40,189 nt of DNA from UBA4655 sp964585575 (GTDB lineage Bacteria; Planctomycetota; Planctomycetia; Pirellulales; UBA1268), in the NCBI GenBank assembly GCA_964585575.1, contig CAZPEM010000007.1, positions 1-40,189 on the forward strand, in the 5' to 3' direction. A program made the position numbers and the translations under genes. The notes under the pieces are model-generated. The model was given only the letters and a program-made list of their open reading frames with translations. It was not told the DNA's origin and made no database searches. Positions 26,303-35,365 of the stretch are shown here, piece by piece (within the stretch, counting starts at the first letter, position 1; each line of letters starts with the position of its first letter).

Positions 26303-28306
26303 TCAGGCGGCCACCTTCAGCCGCTCCGACTTCGGCAATCCGCTTCGCGATTGCGTCAAGGCAGGCCCGATCCGGCCGGCGACCACGACGGCCGGATCGG
26401 GCGCCTCGTCTCCGCCGACCCTGATCGTCGCCGGAACGCCGATCGAACCCGGCTCGTAGTGCGGCACGAGGCTCGCGAGCACCTGCCGGACGACGTGGGC
26501 CGGCGAGTTCACGATGCGGCCGAGTTGGTCGATGACCAGCGTCGCGTCGAGGCCGGTCGCCTCGGGCCTCGCCGCCACGATCTTGGGGTGGTCGGTGGCC
26601 TCCATCGCCTCGACGTCGGCGTCGAACAGCTCCTCGTAGAGCTTCTCGCCGGGCCGCAGGCCGGTGTACTGGATCTCGATGTCGCGGCCCTCGACGAGAT
26701 TCGAGAGCCGGATCATGTCGCGGGCGAGATCGGCGATCCTCACCGGCTCTCCCATGTCGAGCACGAACACCTCGCCCCCACGGCCCATGAGGCCGGCCTG
26801 GAGCACGAGCCGCGACGCCTCGGGGATCGTCATGAAGAACCGTTCGATGTCGGGGTGCGTGACGGTCACCGGGCCGCCACGAAGGATCTGCTCACGAAAG
26901 AGCGGCACGACGCTTCCGGCGGAATCGAGTACGTTGCCGAACCGGACCGTGACGAACTTCGTCTCAGCCCCGGGAGCAACCGACCGCACGAGCATCTCGG
27001 CGAGCCGCTTGCAGGCCCCCATGACGCTCGTCGGATTCACCGCCTTGTCGGTCGAGATCATGACGAAGGTCTCCACCTTGGCCGCGGCGGCCGCGCGGGC
27101 GAGCCTGGCGCTGGCCAGCGCGATGTTCTTCACCGCCTCTCCCGGATGGCTCTCCATGAGCGGCACATGCTTGTAGGCAGCCGCATGGAAGACAATCGAC
27201 GGCCTCTCTTCCCGGAGGATCCCGGCCATGCGGGCCGCGTCAGTGATGTCGCCGATGCAGGGTGTGCATTCCACGCTCGGAAACGCCCGGTGCAACTCCC
27301 GCTCGAGCCAGAAGAGTCCATTCTCGTTGCGATCGACGAGGATGATCCGCCCCGGGGCGTGCTTCGCGACCTGGCGGCAGATCTCCGAGCCGATGCTGCC
27401 CGCGGCGCCGGTGACGAGTACGGTTTCTCCCGAAAGCCAGCCGCCGATGCCCTCGAGGTCGATCTCCACCGGCTCCCGCTTGAGCAGGTCACCGATGTCG
27501 AGCGGCCTCGGCTGGACGTGCAGGCCGCCGCTCACGAGCGTCTCGATCCCGGGAACGATCCGCACGCGGCAGCCCGCGGCGTTGCAGCGTCGCTCGATGG
27601 CCCGAACCTGCCTGCCCGCGAGCGACCCGGAGACGAGCATCACCTCGTCGATGCGATGCCGCAGCAGCAGCCCCTCGAGCTGATCGGTCGTGCCGACGAC
27701 CGGCACGCCCACCGTGGCCCGACCGACGAGGTGCGTCTCGTCCGCCGGGGCGACGATGCCGACGATGCGACTCCCGGCATCGCGGGAGCCGTTGACGGTC
27801 CGCACGATGGCCTCGCTCGACAGGCATGTTCCGACGAGCAGGCAGCGGCTCGCGCCGTTCTGATTACGTCGTCGCAGGATGTCGTGCACTTCGCAGGCGG
27901 CGACCCGGATTCCGGCGAGGAGAGAGATCGCCATGAGCCAGTCGATGATGGCGACACTCCGGGGCATCGGCATCCCGGCCACGGCGGAGACAACCGCCGC
28001 CAGCAGCGTGCCCGCGGTGACCGCTCCGACGAGCCGCCAGAGGTCGTCACGGGTGACGCCCCTGATGCTGCGGCGGTGGAAGTCGGCGAGGATGAGCACC
28101 GCCCACTGCACCGGCACCACGAGTCCCAGCGACTCACGAAGACCCTTCAGCTCGAGCTCGTCGAGACTCCAGTCGAATCGCACGAGAAACGCCGCGATTA
28201 TGGCGATCACCAGCGTTAGCAGGCTGACGGCGGCGCGTGCCGCATCAAGCTTGGACCACCGATGGAACGCCGCGAACGCGGGCCTTGCACAGGTCGAATC
28301 TCGCAT
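26303..28306 (-). CDS. Nucleoside-diphosphate-sugar 4,6-dehydratase (WbpM/CapD-like, membrane anchored)
   Basis: 667 residues from ATG 28306 (TTG 28336 possible). Four N-terminal transmembrane segments (to about residue 135) precede a Rossmann-like domain (SRCLLVGTCLSSEAIVR) and a second, catalytic SDR domain with TGAAGSIG at residues 299-306. The catalytic set is Ser418 (STDKAVNPTSVMGACKR), Met429 and Lys433, the S-M-K triad of WbpM and FlaA1 relatives. HAAAYKHVPLME and RFGNVLDS-GSVVPLF are further hallmarks. Expected to convert UDP-GlcNAc into UDP-4-keto-6-deoxy-HexNAc at the inner membrane, the precursor for the DegT aminotransferase and PglC-like enzymes. It lies 133 bases downstream of the O-antigen ligase gene. 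Confidence 0.93.
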   Translation of the reverse strand: MRDSTCARPAFAAFHRWSKLDAARAAVSLLTLVIAIIAAFLVRFDWSLDELELKGLRESLGLVVPVQWAVLILADFHRRSIRGVTRDDLWRLVGAVTAGTLLAAVVSAVAGMPMPRSVAIIDWLMAISLLAGIRVAACEVHDILRRRNQNGASRCLLVGTCLSSEAIVRTVNGSRDAGSRIVGIVAPADETHLVGRATVGVPVVGTTDQLEGLLLRHRIDEVMLVSGSLAGRQVRAIERRCNAAGCRVRIVPGIETLVSGGLHVQPRPLDIGDLLKREPVEIDLEGIGGWLSGETVLVTGAAGSIGSEICRQVAKHAPGRIILVDRNENGLFWLERELHRAFPSVECTPCIGDITDAARMAGILREERPSIVFHAAAYKHVPLMESHPGEAVKNIALASARLARAAAAAKVETFVMISTDKAVNPTSVMGACKRLAEMLVRSVAPGAETKFVTVRFGNVLDSAGSVVPLFREQILRGGPVTVTHPDIERFFMTIPEASRLVLQAGLMGRGGEVFVLDMGEPVRIADLARDMIRLSNLVEGRDIEIQYTGLRPGEKLYEELFDADVEAMEATDHPKIVAARPEATGLDATLVIDQLGRIVNSPAHVVRQVLASLVPHYEPGSIGVPATIRVGGDEAPDPAVVVAGRIGPALTQSRSGLPKSERLKVAA

Positions 28307-28380
28307 GGCCGTCGTCAATCCGGGGTGGAAGAGCAACCATCCACCCGGACGATCGGCACGACCGGACCATTTTGCTCAAT

Positions 28381-28416
28381 CTTTTTTCCCGGAGCTTTTC
28401 TTTTTTCCGGAGCTTT
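28381..28416. repeat. Imperfect tandem repeat in the gap before the WbpM-like gene
   Basis: Two units of about 18 bases, CTTTTTTCCCGGAGCTTTT and CTTTTTTCCGGAGCTTTC, sit head to tail in a 133-base gap between the O-antigen ligase stop and the dehydratase start. On the transcribed (minus) strand they read as purine-rich A-runs separated by GCTCC, so they do not form a terminator. A neighbouring dyad CGTCGT...ACGACG occurs at about 28417-28435. Confidence 0.5.
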
Positions 28417-28439
28417 CGTCGTCTTCGAAACGACGCGGG

Positions 28440-31112
28440 CTAACGAAGCGTGGTTTCAGGCGTCGCCGCCGCCGCCTCCACGGCGGCCTGGCCCCGCCGA
28501 CCCCGCAGCCTTCCCAGCTTCTCCCGCAGGTCCGTCCTGTCCGGACGCCGTAGGAGGCACCACTCCAACTCCTTCCGGGCAGCCTCCCGGTCATCGACGG
28601 CGATCGCCGCGTCGGCCACCGAACGGTGCGCGTCGAACGAGGAGGGGTCGGCGTGAACGGCCGACCGGAAGGTCGCCAGGGCCTCCGAGGGCCGCCCCAA
28701 CCGCTGCTCGAGCAAGCCGGCTTCCAGCAGCAGTCGGCAGCAGGTGGCCGGCTCCGCCCGTCGCTCCCCTGCGGTCGCGAACGCCAGCGCCCGCCGCCGC
28801 TCCCGTACCTCCTCGAGTTGCTCAGGCGTCTCGCGAACAGCCCAGGCCGCATCGATCGCCCGAAGTCCGTCGAGATCCGGCTCGAGCAGTTCGCATGCCT
28901 CCGCCGAGGTCAGCCGCGGCAGGAGCAGCTTGATGATCCGCGCCCGTTGCCGCGGATCGGCCGCGAAGCTCATCCGCCACAGCTCGTTCGCGCGGTCCAT
29001 GTCGCCATCGAGGGCAGACTGGTTCGCCGCCTCGAAAAGCACGAGGGCATCGGACGGCCTCACGAGCATCGCCTGCGCGACGAGGTCCCGCGAGATCTCC
29101 GCCTGGCCGACCAAGAACGCCAGTTGTGCGAGCACACACCAGCTCTCGCCGGAGAGAGGCGCGATGCGGATCGCCGCCGCCGCATCGGCGAGGGCAAGCT
29201 CGAGATCAGCCGCCTGTGGTCCGGCGACCCGGCGGACCCAGGCGACCACGTCGGCCGGCGACGCGAAGCCCCCCTTGGCGGCGGCGAGCTTCAGATCGAC
29301 CAGCCCCAGTGACTTGCCCGCCATCGACCGCGACAGCCCGAACCGCTCGAGCCGGGCGAGCGCGAGGGCGGAGCGGGCTCGCGGATGATCCGGACGCAGC
29401 GACACGCAACGCTCGAGCGACTCGATCCGTGAGTCGATCTTCTCGAGCAACGGCGCCGCTGCATCGGGAACGGCGGCATAGCCCGGAGCCACGAGGCCCG
29501 CCGCAGCCGACTCGATCTGCCGGGCGAGCTTCACCGACTCCTCCCAGAAAGGCTCCGCACGGGCGGCCGCGATCTGCCTCGCCCCGCTCCCACACAGGAG
29601 GACCGCAACGCCCGCTCCGGCGACCGCCGCCGCATGACGGCCGAGCCGCAGGTCGATCGTCGGCAGCCACGCCACCCGCCGCGATGCGAGCGCCACGCCG
29701 CAGCCGGCGAGCGTCACAAGCAGTGTCGAGCATGCCGGCACGTACCAGGTGAAATCGGCGAGGGCGTGCGTCGAGCCCGCCGCGAGCCCCGCAGCCACCG
29801 CCGCACCGACGTGCCGCTCCCGCTCTTCGCCCCGTGCTAGCAGCCCCCAGGCGGCGGCGATCGATGTCACGATCGCGATGAGGACGACGGCGAGGCCGAC
29901 ACAGCCGGTTTCGACGCCGACATTGAGAAAACCGTTCTCCGCATGGGTGAACACGATCCCGCCGGTGGGCGGCATCGCGAGCGGCGCTACGTCGGCATGG
30001 GTTCCAGCACCGGTACCGAACCAGGGGAATTCGGCGATCAGCCTGCAGGCCGCCTGCCAGACGGCGAGCCTCGGCCTGTCGACCGATGCCGTTCCGCCGC
30101 CGTCGAAGCCGCGACCGAGCGACTCGAACCGGCTCATGAGCCGGTCCCATCCGTGGATCGCGACGGCAGCCGCGACGAGTGCGGCGGCGGCGATGCCGCC
30201 GAAGGCCGAGGAAGCCCGCCACGCCCGCGACCCTGCCAGGCAGCCGAGGCCGACGGCGATCGCGACGACGGCAGCGAGGCAACCTCCCCGTGAAAGCGAT
30301 GCGACCAACGCGAAGCCGATCACCGCCAGAAGCAGCCAGCCGCCGAGACGCTCCCGGTCATGCCACCCGCCGCGTGATTCCGCCGGAGCGGCGATCGCCC
30401 GGACGAGCACCGTGCCGCACCCGATCGCGAGGAACCCGGCGAAGTGGTTGCGGTTGGTGAACGTGCCCTTCACGGCCCCTCCGGCGTCGTTGTGGGCGAA
30501 CTCGTAGAACCAGAGGTAGCGGCCGTTCCCGGCGAGATACTGCACGATCCCGAGGGCTGCAAGGATTCCGATCGACCACGTCACCACCCGAAGGACACGC
30601 TCAACGTCCGCCACGGCGCGGACCCTTTGCACGAGCACCGCGGCGAAGACGCCCTGCGCGAGCAGGATTCCGAGGCACGCGAGAGTCTCTCCGGGCACGA
30701 GCGAGAGTTGGTCCCATCCGCCGAAGCTTTTCGGACCGCCGTCGAGCAGTGGCAGCAGGTCGAAAAGCCGCGGCGAGAGCGGCTCGATCAACGCCTTCGG
30801 AAGCGGAATCACCTGCAGCATGCCGATGGCCATGCCGGCGACGAACACCCCATCGACGATGCCGAATCGCCACACGCCCTCGCCACGGCAGGCCCGCACC
30901 GTCCACGATAGCGTCGCTGCGACCGCCGCCGCCGTGAGGATCACCTGCCCGAGCGGATGCCGGCCTCCCATCGCAAGCGGCATCGCCACGGTCGCGAGCA
31001 CGATCGCCAGTTCGAAGCAGCCGGCCTCGAGCCGATTCCAGGAATCCGGCGTCACGGGTGTCGCCGGCCGCATGCGATGCGACCTCGCCGGCCGGACCGC
31101 GGCGGCCTTCAT
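28440..31112 (-). CDS. O-antigen ligase/polymerase (Wzy-C family) with C-terminal TPR-like region
   Basis: 890 residues. The ATG overlaps the wzc stop as TGATG, which suggests translational coupling; a GTG just upstream adds one residue. Residues 30-500 contain 10 or more transmembrane segments and the Wzy_C signature GTFTNRNHFAGFLAIGCGT with THAENGFLNVGVETGCVGLAVVL. The last 350 residues are soluble, helical and TPR-like (IESLERCVSLRPDHPRARSALALARLERFG, GRPSEALATFRSAVHADPSSFDAHRSVADAAIAVDDREAA are examples). This architecture occurs in planctomycete and other polymerases coupled to Wzc. Likely joins repeat units in the periplasm under control of the Wzc/Wza complex. Proline- and alanine-rich tail. 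Confidence 0.9.
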   Translation of the reverse strand: MKAAAVRPARSHRMRPATPVTPDSWNRLEAGCFELAIVLATVAMPLAMGGRHPLGQVILTAAAVAATLSWTVRACRGEGVWRFGIVDGVFVAGMAIGMLQVIPLPKALIEPLSPRLFDLLPLLDGGPKSFGGWDQLSLVPGETLACLGILLAQGVFAAVLVQRVRAVADVERVLRVVTWSIGILAALGIVQYLAGNGRYLWFYEFAHNDAGGAVKGTFTNRNHFAGFLAIGCGTVLVRAIAAPAESRGGWHDRERLGGWLLLAVIGFALVASLSRGGCLAAVVAIAVGLGCLAGSRAWRASSAFGGIAAAALVAAAVAIHGWDRLMSRFESLGRGFDGGGTASVDRPRLAVWQAACRLIAEFPWFGTGAGTHADVAPLAMPPTGGIVFTHAENGFLNVGVETGCVGLAVVLIAIVTSIAAAWGLLARGEERERHVGAAVAAGLAAGSTHALADFTWYVPACSTLLVTLAGCGVALASRRVAWLPTIDLRLGRHAAAVAGAGVAVLLCGSGARQIAAARAEPFWEESVKLARQIESAAAGLVAPGYAAVPDAAAPLLEKIDSRIESLERCVSLRPDHPRARSALALARLERFGLSRSMAGKSLGLVDLKLAAAKGGFASPADVVAWVRRVAGPQAADLELALADAAAAIRIAPLSGESWCVLAQLAFLVGQAEISRDLVAQAMLVRPSDALVLFEAANQSALDGDMDRANELWRMSFAADPRQRARIIKLLLPRLTSAEACELLEPDLDGLRAIDAAWAVRETPEQLEEVRERRRALAFATAGERRAEPATCCRLLLEAGLLEQRLGRPSEALATFRSAVHADPSSFDAHRSVADAAIAVDDREAARKELEWCLLRRPDRTDLREKLGRLRGRRGQAAVEAAAATPETTLR

Positions 31113-33487
31113 CACGCGGCCCTCGCGCCGGACGACGTGCCGCCCGAAGGACGGCCGCGGGACGGCTTCATCTGGACGGCAACTTCCGCATCCTCGACCT
31201 CATCATGCTCCTCGCCAGCCGGTTCCCCGTCCTCGCCGTATGGCTTCCCGTAGCCATACCCATACCCGTACCCGTACCCGTAGCCATACCCGTACCCGTA
31301 GCCGTAGCCATATCCGTAGCCCTGCTCCTCCAGGCCGACCGCGTTGATGACGGCTCCCGTGAGCGTCGCGCCGAGTGCTCGCAGGGTGTCGGCTGCCTTG
31401 CGGATCACGTTTCTGCGATTCTTCTCCGGGCGGATGACCATCAACGTGGCATCGCTCACCCGGCCGATCGCGGCGGCATCGGTTCCGGCGAGCACCGGAG
31501 GCGAATCGATGATCACCTGGTCGTAGACGGTCTCGGCCCAGCCGAGCAGGTCGGCGAACCGGTTCCCGAGCAGAAGCTCGGCAGGATTCGCGGGACGCCT
31601 GCCGGCGGGAATGATGTCGATCGGCACGTCCCCGGATCGGCAGATCGCGGCCATCGCCGCCTCGGAGACGGCCTCGGAGCCCGCGAGGATCTCGGCCAGC
31701 CCGGGTCGGGATCGCTCGCCGATGAGCGTCGTCAGCCCGGGCTTCCTCATGTCGCCGTCGACGAGCAACACCCGCTTGCCGGCCTGCCGGTAGGCGATCG
31801 CGAGGTTTATGCTCACAGTCGTCTTCCCGTCGCCCGGCTCGGAACTCGTGACGGAGACCCGCCGCGCGTCCCCGTCGCCCATGACGATCACCGTCCGGAG
31901 CGTGCGGAAGCCCTCGCTCGCGGCATCGGAGGACTCCCTCCACATGTGCGCCGTCGCAAGCCCACTGACCGCCTCGTCGACTTCCTTCTCATCGGCCTCG
32001 AGGGCCGAGATCGTGGCGAGCGTCCGCAGGCCGAAACGGCTCTCGAGGTCGGCGGGCGACCGAACACGGTCGTCGAGGCTGTCGAGGATCACGACGAGGG
32101 CCGCGCCGAGGGCGATCCCCGCCGCTGCAGCGACGAGCACCGTCAGCTTCAGCCTCGGCAAGACGGGGTTGAGCGGCACGACGGCCTCCCGAACGACGGT
32201 CGTCTTGACGCCGCCGTGCTCCTGCCGGAGGTCGACGCTCGCGATCTGGCCGAGGATCGTGTTGCGGAGCTCCCGCAGCCATCGCAGGTCGTGCTCGACG
32301 ATGTCGAGCTTCGCGATCTCGTTTGCGAACCCGATCGACTCCTTCTTCGCCTGTTCGTAGCCTGCCTCCAGCCATTTCTCATGGCGGTTCGTCGCTTCGA
32401 GCTTTTGCCGCAGGATCTGCTCCACCGCGAGGGCGACCGCGGCGTCGTCCTGCCCGAGCAGGGGCCCGTTTCCGAAGCCGTCGAACTGCTTGAGGTACGC
32501 CTCGACCTGGCCGATCTTCTTCCGACGCTCGATCACCCTCGGATGTTTCTCGCCGTAGTATTCGAGCATGGTCTCCAACTGGGCTCGATCTTCGATGAGC
32601 TGCTTCTCGAGCGAGACGCGGGTCTCCTTGTCCCGGCCCCCGAGGCCCATCGATTCGAGGAATATCTCCTTTCCGAGCGTCTCCTCAATCGCCATCAGGC
32701 TCTTGCGGAGATCGTCCCCCCGCTGCATCGACTCGACGAGGGCATGGTGCGTGGCCTGGAGCGAGAGCCGCTTCTTCTGCGTCTCGACGAGCGCGGAATT
32801 GAGCTGGATCGCACGCTCGACGAGCGGATGGGCGTGCTTGCCGTCGCTCTTGATGCCGAGGTCTCCGACCCGCTCGCGGATCGCGAGGTACTCCCGCTGC
32901 TTGTTCTGGATCTTGGTGTCGACCGACTCCTTCTCCTTGTTGAGCGTCTCGACGAGCGTGCCTGCCTTCCCCTTGTGCGACTCCTCCATGAACCGGGCGT
33001 AGGACTGCACCACCGCCTGCAGCACCGCGGCGGTCAGCTCCGGCTGTAGCGAGCGAAACCGCAAATCGATCAGGTTCGTCTGCCGCACACCGCGGATCTT
33101 GAGCGACTCCGCGATCCGCCGGGCGACCCGCTCCGGATCCTGGGAGCCCAGCATCGCCCGCTGCGCCGGCTCGAGCGCCGCCGCCGCCGCCTGGAGCACG
33201 AGCGGGCTTGCGAGCAGCTTTTCGTAAGTCGCCATCGCGGTCAGTTCGTCGCGTCCCGCGGCGAGCGAGGTGCTCAGCGACTCCCGCTGCGGATCGACCA
33301 CGAGCATCTCGACCTCGGCCTCGAAGATCCGCTCGGCCGTGGCGTAATAGAGCCCCCCGAGGCCGAGGCTCACGGCGAGGCAGCCGGCCAGGATGAGGCG
33401 TCGCCGCCAGAGCAGGCCGAGCAGCCGCACCGCCCGCCGAACGGCCAGCTCCTGGGGGTCTCCCGTCACCGCCTCGCCTTCGATCAT
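31112..33487 (-). CDS. wzc: Polysaccharide co-polymerase with bacterial tyrosine kinase domain (Wzc-like)
   Basis: 791 residues from ATG 33487 with AAAGG about six bases upstream; GTG 33514 is an alternative. Transmembrane helix about 30-48, long periplasmic coiled-coil region (about 170-420), second helix 447-469, then a cytoplasmic BY-kinase with Walker A SSEPGDGKTT (549-557), Walker A' VLLVDGDM (573-580) and Walker B VIIDSPP (658-664). The tail carries twelve Gly-Tyr dipeptides (residues 723-747) plus one more Tyr in KPYG, then an acidic segment. In Wzc proteins such C-terminal tyrosines are autophosphorylated and, with the phosphatase, cycle the kinase to control chain length. Here the phosphatase partner is the CpsB-type gene at 35501-36295. 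Start lies 33 bases after the wza stop. Confidence 0.95.
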   Translation of the reverse strand: MIEGEAVTGDPQELAVRRAVRLLGLLWRRRLILAGCLAVSLGLGGLYYATAERIFEAEVEMLVVDPQRESLSTSLAAGRDELTAMATYEKLLASPLVLQAAAAALEPAQRAMLGSQDPERVARRIAESLKIRGVRQTNLIDLRFRSLQPELTAAVLQAVVQSYARFMEESHKGKAGTLVETLNKEKESVDTKIQNKQREYLAIRERVGDLGIKSDGKHAHPLVERAIQLNSALVETQKKRLSLQATHHALVESMQRGDDLRKSLMAIEETLGKEIFLESMGLGGRDKETRVSLEKQLIEDRAQLETMLEYYGEKHPRVIERRKKIGQVEAYLKQFDGFGNGPLLGQDDAAVALAVEQILRQKLEATNRHEKWLEAGYEQAKKESIGFANEIAKLDIVEHDLRWLRELRNTILGQIASVDLRQEHGGVKTTVVREAVVPLNPVLPRLKLTVLVAAAAGIALGAALVVILDSLDDRVRSPADLESRFGLRTLATISALEADEKEVDEAVSGLATAHMWRESSDAASEGFRTLRTVIVMGDGDARRVSVTSSEPGDGKTTVSINLAIAYRQAGKRVLLVDGDMRKPGLTTLIGERSRPGLAEILAGSEAVSEAAMAAICRSGDVPIDIIPAGRRPANPAELLLGNRFADLLGWAETVYDQVIIDSPPVLAGTDAAAIGRVSDATLMVIRPEKNRRNVIRKAADTLRALGATLTGAVINAVGLEEQGYGYGYGYGYGYGYGYGYGYGYGYGKPYGEDGEPAGEEHDEVEDAEVAVQMKPSRGRPSGGTSSGARAA
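31247..31321. repeat. Hexanucleotide repeat encoding the (GY)12 tail of Wzc
   Basis: 75 bases made of 12.5 units of the minus-strand pattern GG(N)TA(Y), varying only at silent third positions (GGC/GGG/GGA and TAC/TAT). It encodes (Gly-Tyr)12-Gly within wzc. Changes in unit number would be in frame, altering only the count of tyrosines. Confidence 0.95.
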
Positions 33488-33520
33488 GGACTGCCTTTCC
33501 CGGTCGGGGATCACGAGGGG

Positions 33521-34642
33521 TCAGAACATCGGGACGCTCGCGGCGAAGCCGAACCGGAAGATGTTCGTGATGATGTAGTTCATCGTCGTCTGCGGCGTCT
33601 CCTCGACGCTCACCACGTCGCCGGGGGCCAGCCGGATGTTCGAGGCGTCGTCGTGCTTCGCCGCGGCGAGGCTCGTCCTGATCACCACGGGCTGCTTCTC
33701 GCCGCGCACGTGTCGCTTCACGATGATCTTGTCGGCCCAGGGGTTGCTCCGCTCGCCGGCAAGCGCGATCGCGTCGAGCAACCGCAGTTGCTTGTTCACC
33801 GGCATCTCGTACTGCCCAGGCTTGCGAACGAGGCCGATCACGTTGACCGGCTCCGGATCCCGGGTCTCGACGCGGACGATGTCGCCGTCGCGAAGCTGCA
33901 CGTCGCGGCCCCTCGCGGGATCGAGCTCCGCAAGATCGACCCGCATGAACGTGTCGGGCTGCGGCAGCGGCGATGGCTCACGGGCGCCGGAAATCGCGAC
34001 GGCCTGCTGCACGCCCGCGTCGCCCCCGGCCGCCTTCGACTCGCCCTCCGCCAGCGGGCGTGATTCGGCCGACGCATGCCGCCGCACCTCGATGACGGTG
34101 CCGGCGCTCTTGTTGAGCGAGCCGGCTGCGACGAGCGCGGCCAGGAGCGTGCTCTGCCCCCGGGGCAGCTCCTGCACGCCCTGTTTTTCAACGGCGCCGA
34201 TCACGGTGATCCGGTTGATCGCCTTCTTTCGCATCGTGACGGTGACCTGCGGCGCCCTGTAGAGGCCACGTTCCACGGCGGCCTTCGCGATCGCTTCCTC
34301 TGCCGCGAACGGCTCGAGTCCGGCGAGTTGCACCGGGCCCACGAGCGCGAGCGTCGCCACGCCCTGGTCGTCGAGCCGCGCCGGCGTCGGGGCGACCTGG
34401 CCGGCCGGCTCGAGTCCGCTGGCGATCGTGACGTCGATGACATCCTGCGGCTCGAGGACATCGCTCGCCGCCGTCGGCATCGAGAGCCTGCCCAGGTCGG
34501 CCGTCCGGGCGTTGCCGATTTCAGCCGCCTGGTAGTGGGCCGGCATGCGTGAGGCCTTCACGATCCTTCGCGCGCAGCCCGAAAACGGTGTCAGGGCGAG
34601 GAACGCCGCGACGACGACGAGCGTGCGTGAGGGGAAGGACAT
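33521..34642 (-). CDS. wza: Outer-membrane polysaccharide export protein (Wza-like lipoprotein)
   Basis: 373 residues. Lipoprotein signal peptide with lipobox FSGC (lipidated Cys23). The Poly_export domain follows (LEPQDVIDVTIASGLEPAG, GVATLALVGPVQLAGLEPFAAEEAI), then SLBB-type beta-grasp repeats (ITVIGAVEKQGVQELPRGQSTLLAALVAAGS and VNVIGLVRKPGQYEMPVNKQLRLLDAIALAGE). It forms the periplasmic/outer-membrane channel that works with Wzc. The gene lies 33 bases (6 if Wzc starts at GTG 33514) before wzc and is in the same operon. The C-terminal VEETPQTTMNYIITNIFRFGF could be the membrane-anchored helix. Between the two beta-grasp repeats lies an Ala/Glu-rich insertion of about 60 residues. Confidence 0.94.
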   Translation of the reverse strand: MSFPSRTLVVVAAFLALTPFSGCARRIVKASRMPAHYQAAEIGNARTADLGRLSMPTAASDVLEPQDVIDVTIASGLEPAGQVAPTPARLDDQGVATLALVGPVQLAGLEPFAAEEAIAKAAVERGLYRAPQVTVTMRKKAINRITVIGAVEKQGVQELPRGQSTLLAALVAAGSLNKSAGTVIEVRRHASAESRPLAEGESKAAGGDAGVQQAVAISGAREPSPLPQPDTFMRVDLAELDPARGRDVQLRDGDIVRVETRDPEPVNVIGLVRKPGQYEMPVNKQLRLLDAIALAGERSNPWADKIIVKRHVRGEKQPVVIRTSLAAAKHDDASNIRLAPGDVVSVEETPQTTMNYIITNIFRFGFAASVPMF

Positions 34643-34807
34643 GGCGGGGCCGGCACGGGTGACGGCGGACGGGCGACGGGTTCACCGCCGCACTGCTCAC
34701 ATCCGCAACGCGGACATGTAGCCGACTCCCCCGGTCGGGTGCCACAGCTCTTTTTCGCCGCGAGCCCACTCATCTTCCGCGGCTTCACCAGCTCACCCCG
34801 CCGAGCC

Positions 34808-35365
34808 TCACGGGCTCGCTGGCTTCTGCGACGTCGCGATCGGGATGGCGATCGCCGCCCCGATCCCGGCGCCCACGAGCGCCGTGGTCGCCAGCGGATA
34901 GTTCGCGAAGGCCCGCTTGAGCGGTCCGCGTCGCGGGGGGTCCGGCTTCCGCTTCGGGGGCGGGCAGTCGTCGCAGCAGCTCACGTGGGCGACCTGCCGA
35001 ACCTGCGGCGGAGCCGCTTGCTTGGGCCAGAGCCGGTAGCTTTCGGTGGTCGAACCGGCACGAATCTCGTGGACGCCCTCCCGCAAGCCAGCCACGCGGA
35101 AGATGCCGCTGGCATCGGTCTGCGTGGTGGCGATGACGCCGCCGGCGAACATCACCTCGACCTCCTTGGCGGGGAGGGGCCGGCCCGATTCCGTGATCAC
35201 CTTTCCGACGAGGACGCCGTCTTCATCGATCACGACATCCTCGACGTGGACGGCCGCGACGCTGGCGTTCTCGTCATCGCCGGCGAAACATGCCACCGGC
35301 CGGCCGAGCAGGCCGAGCAAGCACGCGACCGTGCCGACGCGGTTCACCGACGCCCTGATGATCAT
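34808..35365 (-). CDS. Exported carboxypeptidase-regulatory-like domain protein
   Basis: 185 residues. Signal peptide (VGTVACLLGLLGRPVACFA) followed by a transthyretin-like carboxypeptidase-regulatory fold: LVGKVITESGRPLPAKEVEVMFAGGVIATTQTDASGIFRVAGLREGVHEIRAG. The linker contains the motif HVSCCDDCPPP and many Pro/Arg/Lys residues. The end (ALVGAGIGAAIAIPIATS) is hydrophobic and may anchor the protein in a membrane. AGGA lies about ten bases before the ATG. Located between the phosphatase gene and wza in the export operon, so it may belong to the envelope part of the secretion machine. I know of no established function for such a protein in this setting. Confidence 0.8.
   Translation of the reverse strand: MIIRASVNRVGTVACLLGLLGRPVACFAGDDENASVAAVHVEDVVIDEDGVLVGKVITESGRPLPAKEVEVMFAGGVIATTQTDASGIFRVAGLREGVHEIRAGSTTESYRLWPKQAAPPQVRQVAHVSCCDDCPPPKRKPDPPRRGPLKRAFANYPLATTALVGAGIGAAIAIPIATSQKPASP

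Noticed and set aside
26351..28219. Plus-strand open frame opposite the WbpM-like gene
   Set aside because: Low-complexity charged sequence antisense to a well-conserved dehydratase.
31247..31321. CRISPR or regulatory short-repeat array
   Set aside because: Units are contiguous six-base repeats inside a coding frame, without spacers.
31058..33049. Plus-strand open frame opposite wzc, including a Pro/Val repeat
   Set aside because: The repeat is the antisense of the Gly-Tyr tail; wzc has all Walker motifs in order.
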